In this document: positions 56,617 through 63,319 of the stretch, piece after piece | Position numbering within the stretch: position 1 is the stretch's first letter | Layout: each line of letters starts with the position of its first letter | Source of the DNA: an uncultured Bacilli bacterium | GTDB lineage: Bacteria > Bacillota_I > Bacilli_A > RF39 > UBA660 | Reading direction: 5' to 3' | Assembly: GCA_934095825.1 (NCBI GenBank) | Contig: CAKOKQ010000005.1 | Span: 1-64,000 of the forward strand | Length of the DNA stretch: 64,000 bases | Program-made: the position numbers and the translations under genes | The notes under the pieces: model-generated | Database searches by the model: none | What the model was told of the DNA's origin: nothing | Seen by the model: only the letters and a program-made list of their open reading frames with translations

Positions 56617-56636
56617 TAGATTAATTATAGATTTTT

Positions 56637-56645
56637 TGTTATACT
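56637..56645 (+). promoter_or_regulatory. Extended -10 promoter of the cysteine desulfurase gene
   Basis: TGtTATACT. No clear -35 is present. Confidence 0.45.
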
Positions 56646-56667
56646 TAAAGAGATTAAGGTGATTATT

Positions 56668-57801
56668 GTGATTTATTTAGATTATAGTGCCACGACACCA
56701 GTAAATCCTGATGTTTTGGACAGTTTACTTAAAGTTAGTAGAGATTATATAGGCAATCCTAATTCGATGCATAGTTTAGGGGTTAAATCAAGAGCCCTTT
56801 TAAAAAGTGCTACTAGACAAATTGCTGATTGTTTAAATATAAAGATGGAAGAAATTATTTATACTAGTGGGGCTACGGAGGCTAATAATACGGCTTTATT
56901 GGGAGTGGCTTTAAGATATAAAAATAGGGGTAATCATATAATATTATCCAAATTAGAACATCCTTCAGAATATGTGCTGGCTAATTATTTAGAAAGTTTA
57001 GGTTTTAGAATTAGTTATGTTAATAATGATAGTGATGGGTTAATTGATTTAGATGATTTAAGAAGTTTAATAACGGATAAAACGATATTAGTAAGTATTG
57101 TGGGTGTTAATAGTGAAGTTGGGGTAAGACAACCCCTAAAGACTATAAGACAAATAATTAAGAAAGAAAATCCTAATACTATATTTCATAGTGATTTAAC
57201 ACAAGGTTTAGGAAAAGTTGCTATTAATTTAAATGATGTCGATTTAGCCAGTTTTTCTGGTCATAAAATATATGGTCCCAAAGGAATAGGCTTACTTTAT
57301 AAAAGTGAGAAAGTGGATATAGTACCGTTAATTCATGGTAGTAGTAAAGATTTTCCTCTTAGAGCAGGGACGCCTCCTCTTCCTTTAATTGTCGCTTTAT
57401 CAAAAGCTATTAGATTATGTTTAATGGATTTAGATAAAAAAGAATTATATGTTAAAAAGTTAAATGAAAAGATAGTAGATGATTTAAGTCATTATCCTAA
57501 CTTAAAGTTTAATAATACTAAGTATTCAATATATCATGTAATTAATATAAGTTTAATGGATATTAAACCAGAAAGTTTTGTCCATGCCATGGAAGATCAT
57601 GAAGTATATATAAGTACTAATACGGCTTGTTCATCAGGAGAGTTATCTACTTCAGTTATGGCTATATACGGAGATAAAAAAAGAGCTATGACTACTATTA
57701 GAATAAGTTTATCATGTAATACTACTATGGATGAAGTTAATAAGTTTTTAACTTTCTTCCATGGGGAATATCAAAGATTTATAAGATTAAAAAGTAAATA
57801 A
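56668..57801 (+). CDS. Cysteine desulfurase (NifS/IscS class)
   Basis: This PLP enzyme takes sulfur from cysteine for iron-sulfur clusters or tRNA thiolation. The GTG at 56668 follows AAGGTGA and gives 377 residues beginning MIYLDYSATTPVNPDVLDSL. The PLP lysine is K200 in SFSGHKIYGPKGIG and the catalytic cysteine is C321 in STNTACSSGELS. The loop around the cysteine is the class I (IscS/NifS) form. No iscU, mnmA or thiI gene lies next to it, so the acceptor is unknown. Confidence 0.95.
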   Translation: MIYLDYSATTPVNPDVLDSLLKVSRDYIGNPNSMHSLGVKSRALLKSATRQIADCLNIKMEEIIYTSGATEANNTALLGVALRYKNRGNHIILSKLEHPSEYVLANYLESLGFRISYVNNDSDGLIDLDDLRSLITDKTILVSIVGVNSEVGVRQPLKTIRQIIKKENPNTIFHSDLTQGLGKVAINLNDVDLASFSGHKIYGPKGIGLLYKSEKVDIVPLIHGSSKDFPLRAGTPPLPLIVALSKAIRLCLMDLDKKELYVKKLNEKIVDDLSHYPNLKFNNTKYSIYHVINISLMDIKPESFVHAMEDHEVYISTNTACSSGELSTSVMAIYGDKKRAMTTIRISLSCNTTMDEVNKFLTFFHGEYQRFIRLKSK

Positions 57802-57808
57802 AAATAAT

Positions 57809-57842
57809 CTCTAGAATATTATTAAGTTCTAGAGTATTTTTT
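57809..57842 (+). terminator. Terminator of the desulfurase gene
   Basis: CTCTAGAA pairs with TTCTAGAG around a ten-base loop, followed by TATTTTTTG. Confidence 0.7.
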
Positions 57843-57885
57843 GTATATTTTTATATTTTTTGACCATAATAATTTGTTTATAAAA

Positions 57886-57912
57886 TTTCATAGAGTTAAA
57901 TACTCTATGAAA
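57886..57912 (+). repeat. Recombinase-site-like dyad, left copy
   Basis: Arms TTTCATAGAGT and ACTCTATGAAA flank the asymmetric five-base core TAAAT. The 27 bases are the exact reverse complement of the copy at 58150-58176. Confidence 0.75.
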
Positions 57913-58149
57913 CCGTATTTTCGTACCTTATTTTTAATTTATATATAAACTATATCACATAATTGCGCATAATGCTATAGGTAAAAGACTTAATTTTTTA
58001 CTAATTGTGGTCAAATTTTTAGTCAAAAAATTATGTAAAGTTCCTAGGTATTTTCTGGGTTTAAGAGTGTAAAGTTCTTTTTATTTTTAAAATCTATTCT
58101 AGTCAAATTTATGGTCAAATAAGCTGCAAGGCCAGTATTTACCTAGGGT

Positions 58150-58176
58150 TTTCATAGAGTATTTAACTCTATGAAA
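58150..58176 (-). repeat. Recombinase-site-like dyad, right copy in inverted orientation
   Basis: It has the same 11-base arms with core ATTTA. Together with the left copy it bounds a 237-base segment. The 11-5-11 layout resembles tyrosine-recombinase core sites. Confidence 0.75.
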
Positions 58177-58212
58177 AGTGTAAAGTGTGTAAATGGGTAT
58201 TCTAGAGACCTG

Positions 58213-58241
58213 TTGATTATTAGGTATTAATTATTTTTAAT
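58213..58241 (+). promoter_or_regulatory. Candidate proximal promoter of the surface protein gene
   Basis: TTGATT, a 17-base spacer and TTTAAT lie outside the bounded segment, between it and the gene. It is a weak match. Confidence 0.4.
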
Positions 58242-58271
58242 GGGAAATAATAAAAGTAGTAGAGGTTTAAA

Positions 58272-59939
58272 ATGAAAGAAAAGATTAATAAGAAACAACT
58301 GCTATTAGCATTAACAGCAGTATGTTTAGTGGGGTTAATTGGAGTAGGTATCTCTTATGCTTATTATGTAGCAAATTTTCAGGTAAAAAATCCGGAAAAT
58401 GGGAATAATAATGTTACGTCAGCAAATACTACTAATGTCGTAATGGATATTAAGAGTAAAACTGTGGCTTTTGATGGAGTATTACCTGGACATAAAGAAG
58501 TAAAAGCATTTACTATAAGAGGTGAAGGAGATGCAAATGCCCAGCCAACAGAGGCAGCAATTAAAGTAATGCCTAACCTAGGAGTATTTAGTAATGATGT
58601 AACCTGGAAGTTATATAAATCAACAGAAGAAGTTACTTGTACATCTACACAAAAACATGTAAATGGCCAGTATTATGAAGATTCATCATGTAATATTCCT
58701 AGTAGTGCAACTTTAGAGTTATCTGGAGGAGCTGATGAAGATTTTAAAAATATTATTGTTTATCCAAAGACAGAAACTAAATATTATTTAGTAGTAGAAT
58801 ACGCTAATCAAGGTGATCAAAATAATCAACAAGGGCAAGAATTTACTATTAATTTAGATTTAGGCGGTAAAGTTGTTTTGCCAACTTTAGTTGAAAAAAT
58901 CACAAGGCTTGCTCTAAGTGATACGGTTAATCTTGCAAGTGATGATCCAGATAACAATGTAAGATATATAGGAGCAAATCCAGATAATTATGTCTATTTT
59001 AACTGTAGTGATTATAATAATCAATCCGATAGCACTTGTGAAAAATGGCGTATAATTGGTTTATTTAATAATATAACTAAGTCTGATGGGACCAAAGAAA
59101 ATTTAATAAAAATAATAAAAGATGAGAGCTTAGGCAAATTTTCTTGGGATTTAAAGAGATATAAAGTTGCTTCATCATTAAGCCAAATGGGATCAAATGA
59201 TTGGTCTGATTCACAATTGATGATGATGTTAAATCCTGTTGAATATTTAAAAGATGGTTATACTAATTCCAATGATATAATTTCTTATAATGGACAACAG
59301 ATATATAGTAAAATGGGTTCTTATTATAATGGTACTAAAGGCTGTAAGCCGGCAGCAATTGCTGAAGGAGAAACTTTTAATTGTACTGAGATAGATTTTA
59401 CTACTACTGGTTTAAAAAATGATAATACTAGAAATACAATTGAAAGCGTAATTTGGAATATTGGAACAACAGAATTATATGGTTCAGTAAGCAATAGTGG
59501 CCTTGCTGATTATATTTATGCTAACGAAAGAGGGACTTTAACTTTTGATAATAGACCAGTGACATGGACGGGTAAGATAGGTTTGGTGTATCCAAGTGAT
59601 TATGGTTATGCCACTAGTGGCGGGTTAAACAATAATCGTCAGACTTGCCTTTCTAAAAACTTATATAATTTGGATAGTTCTGAATTAAATGATTGTAAAA
59701 TTAATAATTATATATATAAATCTGATTATTGGCAATGGACTATGGCTCCATATCGTACCAGTTCTTCTGATTGTATTTTTAGTATTTATGCAAATGGCGG
59801 CGTTTTTCCCAGCTCTGTTTCTAACGCTAACGCGTCTGGTAGTCCTGAGGTGCGTCCAACTCTATTTTTAAAATCTAGCATTTCTATTAGTGGGGGTGCC
59901 GGATCAAGTACGGAACCATACCAATTAAAGGTCAACTAA
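58272..59939 (+). CDS. Cell-surface protein with C-terminal ligand-binding-type domain
   Basis: AGAGG precedes the ATG. The 555-residue protein has an N-terminal helix (about 9-30) ending VGISYAYYVANFQVKNP, like TasA/camelysin-type exported proteins. A beta domain follows to about residue 200. The C-terminal 350 residues contain EKWRIIGLF, YWQWTMAPY and PEVRPTLFL, then a GGAGSSTEPYQL ending, a pattern seen in repeated surface-protein families of gut Firmicutes. The codons around residues 500-530 are poor in A and include several ending in C, unlike the rest of the gene. The region upstream carries inverted recombination-like sites. Confidence 0.82.
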   Translation: MKEKINKKQLLLALTAVCLVGLIGVGISYAYYVANFQVKNPENGNNNVTSANTTNVVMDIKSKTVAFDGVLPGHKEVKAFTIRGEGDANAQPTEAAIKVMPNLGVFSNDVTWKLYKSTEEVTCTSTQKHVNGQYYEDSSCNIPSSATLELSGGADEDFKNIIVYPKTETKYYLVVEYANQGDQNNQQGQEFTINLDLGGKVVLPTLVEKITRLALSDTVNLASDDPDNNVRYIGANPDNYVYFNCSDYNNQSDSTCEKWRIIGLFNNITKSDGTKENLIKIIKDESLGKFSWDLKRYKVASSLSQMGSNDWSDSQLMMMLNPVEYLKDGYTNSNDIISYNGQQIYSKMGSYYNGTKGCKPAAIAEGETFNCTEIDFTTTGLKNDNTRNTIESVIWNIGTTELYGSVSNSGLADYIYANERGTLTFDNRPVTWTGKIGLVYPSDYGYATSGGLNNNRQTCLSKNLYNLDSSELNDCKINNYIYKSDYWQWTMAPYRTSSSDCIFSIYANGGVFPSSVSNANASGSPEVRPTLFLKSSISISGGAGSSTEPYQLKVN

Positions 59940-59957
59940 AAAATAAAGTGAGTAAAA

Positions 59958-59991
59958 CAGGTCGTGTGTTTGGCAAAGGCAAACCTACCTG
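59958..59991 (+). repeat. Stable hairpin just after the surface protein gene
   Basis: Outer arms CAGGT/ACCTG and inner arms GTTTG/CAAAC enclose the loop gcaaagg. No T run follows, so it is not a terminator. It lies 19 bases after the stop codon. Confidence 0.6.
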
Positions 59992-60048
59992 GAAGAAGAA
60001 TAAGTGAGGGTGCTAATTCTTAGAAATCAATTATCAATATTATTTAAT

Positions 60049-60078
60049 AAGTGAGACTTTTTTATGTCTTGCTTTTTT
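60049..60078 (+). terminator. Terminator of the surface protein gene
   Basis: AAGTGAGAC pairs with GTCTTGCTT (two G-U pairs) around a T-rich loop, followed by TTTTT. Confidence 0.7.
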
Positions 60079-60087
60079 GCTTTTAAG

Positions 60088-60124
60088 ATAATAAAAAAAG
60101 ACAATCTTACGAAAGTCTTATTTA
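60088..60124 (-). terminator. Terminator of the ferredoxin gene
   Basis: On the minus strand AAGAC and GTCTT flank a 12-base loop and are followed by seven T, with AATA/TATT extending the stem. Confidence 0.6.
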
Positions 60125-60349
60125 AGCTGCTAATGGTTCAGCAGCAACATCTTCTGATTCTTCTGCTAACTTAATTGCTCCTACTGGACAAGTATCAACG
60201 GCATTTTGCAATTCTGGTGTATCAAGATGTTCTTGAGTTTTAACTTGAGATATGCTTGCAGAATCATTCATTTCAAAATGTTCTTCATCCATAGCAGCAC
60301 ACATACCGCATCCCATACATACCGTTCCATCTACTATTAATTTTTTCAT
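60122..60349 (-). CDS. Single-cluster [4Fe-4S] ferredoxin
   Basis: The 75-residue electron carrier has four cluster ligands: three in VCMGCGMCAAM and one in DTCPVGAI. The remaining residues are acidic, as in Firmicute and Thermotoga-type monocluster ferredoxins, with an Ala/Glu-rich tail. AGGAGG precedes the ATG. It has its own extended -10 promoter. Its redox partner is unknown. Confidence 0.93.
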   Translation of the reverse strand: MKKLIVDGTVCMGCGMCAAMDEEHFEMNDSASISQVKTQEHLDTPELQNAVDTCPVGAIKLAEESEDVAAEPLAA

Positions 60350-60367
60350 ATTATTTCCTCCTATGTA

Positions 60368-60376
60368 ATTATACCA
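60368..60376 (-). promoter_or_regulatory. Extended -10 promoter of the ferredoxin gene
   Basis: On the minus strand TGgTATAAT (core 60368-60373). The -35 is weak. Confidence 0.55.
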
Positions 60377-60464
60377 ATAATTATAGAAAAAAGTAAATTA
60401 GTAATACCAAAAAATTAGGATTTATGCTATTATGTTATTGATGGATAGTAATTGAGGTAATGAT

Positions 60465-61463
60465 ATGAACAATGATTATAATGAAACCACACCAAGTCGT
60501 GTCAGAAAAAATGCTAATCTTTATAGAAGAATTGATGCTGCAAGTATCGATGATATAGAACCAAGAAGAGAAGAAGAAATAATTGAATCTAATACTACGA
60601 CTATTGATGTAGAAAAACTAAAAAGTATGCTTGATAAAAAATATCGTGAACCTAGTAGTAATACTTTAAAAGATATAGATCATAACTTAGTTAATAGAGA
60701 TATTAATTTAGAAGAAACTAGAGAATATAATTTAGATGAGATATTAAATAAAGCTAAAGATAATAATGATACAGACTATGGGGTAGAAAGATTAAAGAAA
60801 TTAAGTGATACTAATGTTTCTATATTAGATGGTTTAAATATTAAAGAAAATGATGATACTAATAAAAGTAAAGTAAGTAGTGATTCTAAGAAGTTAATTG
60901 AACTTATTGATACTATAAATCTAAAAGAACAAGAAGGATATGATGCTTTATTAAAAGATACTAATAGTAATGAAGAAGAGTTTTATGATACTAATAAGAA
61001 TAGTGCTTTATTAGATGATTTGGCTTTAGAAGATACAGGTTCTAATGAACCACTGGATATGTTAAGTGAACTAACTGGTAATGATGAAGATACTAAGGTA
61101 GTGGGTGCTAGTAAGATAGAAGATAATATTGATGATGAAAAGATAAACTTTAAGGAAAATACTAAACCAGATAAGTATGATGATATTGACTTAGAAGATA
61201 CTGATGATGATTTTGATACGACCGAAGTAGTTAGTCGTGATGATACGGATGAATTTACCGATAGTATTGAACTTACAACAACTCAAATATTTACTAAAGA
61301 TGATTTTGAAGATTTTGATGATTTAAAAGAAGCTACTAAACCGCGTATTTTTGTTAAAATATTAATATTCTTAATAGTTATTGCGGTTATAATTGGTACA
61401 GTCTTTGTTTTAGATAGAATTCTAGATTTAGGAATATTAAGTAGATTAGGTATTAATTTTTAG
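60465..61463 (+). CDS. Acidic disordered protein with C-terminal membrane anchor
   Basis: The 332-residue protein has a short basic start (SRVRKNANLYRRID), about 270 residues of Asp/Glu/Asn-rich, low-complexity sequence, and one membrane helix near the end (IFVKILIFLIVIAVIIGTVFV type, about 298-318). It is thus anchored at its C-terminus with the acidic part probably in the cytoplasm. No domain is recognised. GAGG precedes the ATG. The yunB-like gene follows beyond a terminator. Confidence 0.78.
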   Translation: MNNDYNETTPSRVRKNANLYRRIDAASIDDIEPRREEEIIESNTTTIDVEKLKSMLDKKYREPSSNTLKDIDHNLVNRDINLEETREYNLDEILNKAKDNNDTDYGVERLKKLSDTNVSILDGLNIKENDDTNKSKVSSDSKKLIELIDTINLKEQEGYDALLKDTNSNEEEFYDTNKNSALLDDLALEDTGSNEPLDMLSELTGNDEDTKVVGASKIEDNIDDEKINFKENTKPDKYDDIDLEDTDDDFDTTEVVSRDDTDEFTDSIELTTTQIFTKDDFEDFDDLKEATKPRIFVKILIFLIVIAVIIGTVFVLDRILDLGILSRLGINF

Positions 61464-61478
61464 AAATATAAAGATTAG

Positions 61479-61517
61479 AAAGAGAAGGAAAATAAAATAA
61501 TAATTCTTCTCTTTTTT
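61479..61517 (+). terminator. Terminator between the acidic protein and yunB
   Basis: AAAGAGAAG pairs with CTTCTCTTT, followed by T residues. Confidence 0.8.
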
Positions 61518-61540
61518 GATATCAATTAATATATTTTAGT

Positions 61541-62239
61541 ATGAAAAGGTTTAAAAGACGAAAAAGAATTAATTTCTTATTAATATATGTTATTTTAATT
61601 TTAATAGAGTTTATCTGGGCTGTTAATAGTTTAGGTAAGTTGATAAGTCCTAAGTTAATTAATATTGTTAAAAATAATATTATTTATTATGATAATTTGT
61701 TAGTTGAAGAGTATATGGATACCCAAGAGTTAAGAAGTAGTTTAATTGATGATTTAATTTCTTTAGATAAGAATAAGAATGAAGAAATAATGAATATTGA
61801 TATTAATACGGCTAAATCTTATGAATTAATGGCTGGTATTGTTAAGGAGTTAAAGAATAAATCTAATAATTATGATGATGTTGATCTTTATGCTAAGAAT
61901 AAAAGAGGTTCTATGGTATTAAGGTATCCTGTTGGTCTTGCTAGTTCTAATATTTTACTTAATAATTTGGGATATCGTATTCCTTTGAAATTAGAATTAA
62001 ATAGTAATGTTTTAACGGGTATTAAAACTAAAGTTACTAATTATGGGTTAAATAATGCTTTGATTGAGGTATATTTAAAGGTTAGTTTTGTTTCTAATGT
62101 TATTTATTTTAGTATGGATGAGGCAATTAACAGTGATTATGAAATTCTTTTAGCAAGTCGGATGGTAATGGGAAGAGTTCCTGATATGTTTAATGGTTAT
62201 TTGGAAAAAAATATTGAAAGTAATAATGTTAAAAATTAA
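61541..62239 (+). CDS. yunB: YunB-like sporulation protein
   Basis: YunB of B. subtilis is a sigma-E-dependent sporulation protein. The 232-residue homologue has a basic start, one membrane helix (about 12-32) and the family's conserved second half: VLRYPVGLASSNILLNNLG, RIPLKLELN, VLTGIKTKVTNYGLNN, IEVYLKVSF and the ending GRVPDMFNGY. The match to the YunB pattern is from memory but extends over more than 100 residues. No ribosome site precedes the ATG. A TATATT hexamer ends five bases upstream, so the message may be leaderless. Confidence 0.85.
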   Translation: MKRFKRRKRINFLLIYVILILIEFIWAVNSLGKLISPKLINIVKNNIIYYDNLLVEEYMDTQELRSSLIDDLISLDKNKNEEIMNIDINTAKSYELMAGIVKELKNKSNNYDDVDLYAKNKRGSMVLRYPVGLASSNILLNNLGYRIPLKLELNSNVLTGIKTKVTNYGLNNALIEVYLKVSFVSNVIYFSMDEAINSDYEILLASRMVMGRVPDMFNGYLEKNIESNNVKN

Positions 62240-62392
62240 TAATTTAAAATTTAAGATTATGGCATAAATTGGTATATTTATACTGGTTGTTGTGTGTCAT
62301 CTTTATTAGATACATTTGATTGTGTTTTGACCTCGGTCCGTATTTTAACTTTTTAGAAATGGAAGGAGGAGGTCCTATGAAAGGAATTTTAA

Positions 62393-62467
62393 ATGGAGTA
62401 TTTAATTATTCTCATAATAATTTTAGCCTTTGTAGATGAAATTATAAATTCTATCAAAAGGAAGTAA
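62393..62467 (+). CDS. 24-residue hydrophobic peptide, toxin-like, copy 1
   Basis: The frame reads MEYLIILIIILAFVDE and ends IINSIKRK: one membrane helix with a charged C-terminus, as in Fst, TxpA and BsrG toxins. AAAGGA lies seven bases before the ATG. The paralogue at 62887 has the same length and plan although the DNA differs, which argues for coding. An upstream out-of-frame ATG at 62377 could give a 20-codon leader. Confidence 0.7.
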   Translation: MEYLIILIIILAFVDEIINSIKRK

Positions 62468-62469
62468 AT

Positions 62470-62608
62470 TTTTTTATAAAAAATTTGAAAAGCACCTACT
62501 CATCATGAATAGGTGCTTTTCATACATTAAACTAATGGACTAAAGAAACATCTAACACGCAAAAATCAAATGTATCTCTTTTTATTTAAGAACAACCAAG
62601 TTCTTTCA
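62470..62608 (-). ncRNA. Candidate antisense RNA, copy 1
   Basis: On the minus strand TTGCAA (62637-62642), a 16-base spacer and TGCTATACT (62615-62623) predict a start near 62608. The GAAAAGCACCTA/TAGGTGCTTTTC hairpin (62487-62521) followed by AAATTTTTT would end it. The RNA would be about 135 bases and overlap the 3' part of the peptide transcript. Confidence 0.6.
62487..62521. terminator. Bidirectional terminator, copy 1
   Basis: GAAAAGCACCTA pairs perfectly with TAGGTGCTTTTC. The T-rich side is stronger on the minus strand. Confidence 0.7.
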
Positions 62609-62886
62609 CTAAGTAGTATAGCATATTTTTTTATTTTTGCAACTACCTGTGGTCCATTATTATGATATTTAATTTCAGAAAAATTATACTTGATTTTCAA
62701 TTATATATATTTAAAAGATAATAACATAAAATTTAAGAAAATGGCATAAATCGGTAGATTTATACCGGTTATTGTGGTACCATATTTGTTAGATACATTT
62801 GATTGTTAGGTGTTTTGTCCTCAGTCCAAATCTTAAAATTTGTTTTTTAGAAATGGAAGGAGGTTGGTCCTAGATAAAGGAGAATT

Positions 62887-62961
62887 ATGGAGCATTTAAT
62901 CGCTCTAATTATTATTTTAGTCTTAATAGACAGAATAGTAAATTCCAATTACAGGGATTAA
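62887..62961 (+). CDS. 24-residue hydrophobic peptide, toxin-like, copy 2
   Basis: The frame reads MEHLIALIIILVLIDR and ends IVNSNYRD. AAAGGAGA lies four to five bases before the ATG. The helix is conserved relative to copy 1 (ME-LI-LIIIL---D-I-NS), while the tail charge differs (acidic end here, basic there). Confidence 0.7.
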   Translation: MEHLIALIIILVLIDRIVNSNYRD

Positions 62962-62979
62962 TTTATTATTTCGAAAAAG

Positions 62980-63106
62980 GGGTAATAGAAAAGCACCAAC
63001 TCGACGAGATGGTGCTTTTCAACATTTACAAAATGGACTGAGAAGCACCTGACTTCCTAAATCAAATGTATCTCTTTTTTTATTTAAGAACAATCAAGTT
63101 CTTTCA
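62980..63106 (-). ncRNA. Candidate antisense RNA, copy 2
   Basis: The minus-strand promoter TTGCAA (63135-63140), a 16-base spacer and TGCTATACT is identical to copy 1. The hairpin GAAAAGCACCA/TGGTGCTTTTC (62988-63020) would end the RNA. Its tail is less T-rich than in copy 1. Confidence 0.55.
62988..63020. terminator. Bidirectional terminator, copy 2
   Basis: GAAAAGCACCA pairs with TGGTGCTTTTC around an 11-base loop. The stem matches copy 1 but the loop does not, so pairing is what is conserved. Confidence 0.65.
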
Positions 63107-63285
63107 TTAAGTAGTATAGCATATTTTTTTATTTTTGCAACTACCCGTGGTTCATTATTATGGTATTTAAATTAAAAAAATGTCCATATTAATAATATAT
63201 CCAAAGGATTAATGAAGTATTCAAAATAAATCAATTACTTTATGTAAATTTTAAACTATTTTCTACTTTTAAAAGCCTAAAATTA

Positions 63286-63294
63286 TGGTATACT
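63286..63294 (+). promoter_or_regulatory. Extended -10 promoter of the last gene
   Basis: TGgTATACT lies 26 bases before the start codon. The -35 is weak. Confidence 0.5.
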
Positions 63295-63319
63295 ATTGGT
63301 AGAATAGTAGGTGAAAATG

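Larger units (their letters stand above)
57802..58271. other. 470-base gene-free, repeat-rich region upstream of a surface protein gene
   Basis: Besides the terminator and the two inverted sites listed separately, it holds CCTAGGTATTTTCTGG (58043-58058) against its imperfect inverse (58132-58147). It has two pairs of GTCAAA motifs with 12-base spacing (58010/58022 and 58102/58114), and GTAAAGTTC twice (58035, 58069). No open frame is credible. Confidence 0.7.
62247..62672 (+). repeat. Tandem element copy 1 (type I toxin-antitoxin-like)
   Basis: This 426-base unit matches the copy at 62729-63170. Shared parts in order are AAATTTAAG and TGGCATAAAT, a five-pair hairpin, AGATACATTTGATT, a strong GGAAGGAGG, a 24-codon hydrophobic frame, a GAAAAGCACC hairpin, AATCAAATGTATCT and a leftward promoter. 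Confidence 0.8.
62729..63170 (+). repeat. Tandem element copy 2 (type I toxin-antitoxin-like)
   Basis: This 442-base unit is homologous to 62247-62672. The left hairpin differs by compensating changes (TCGGTA/TACCGG here, TTGGTA/TACTGG in copy 1), evidence that it works as RNA. Confidence 0.8.

Noticed and set aside
57886..58176. Reading the two 27-base dyads as ordinary terminators
   Set aside because: Neither is followed by a T run on either strand, and a proper terminator for the desulfurase gene already lies at 57809-57842.
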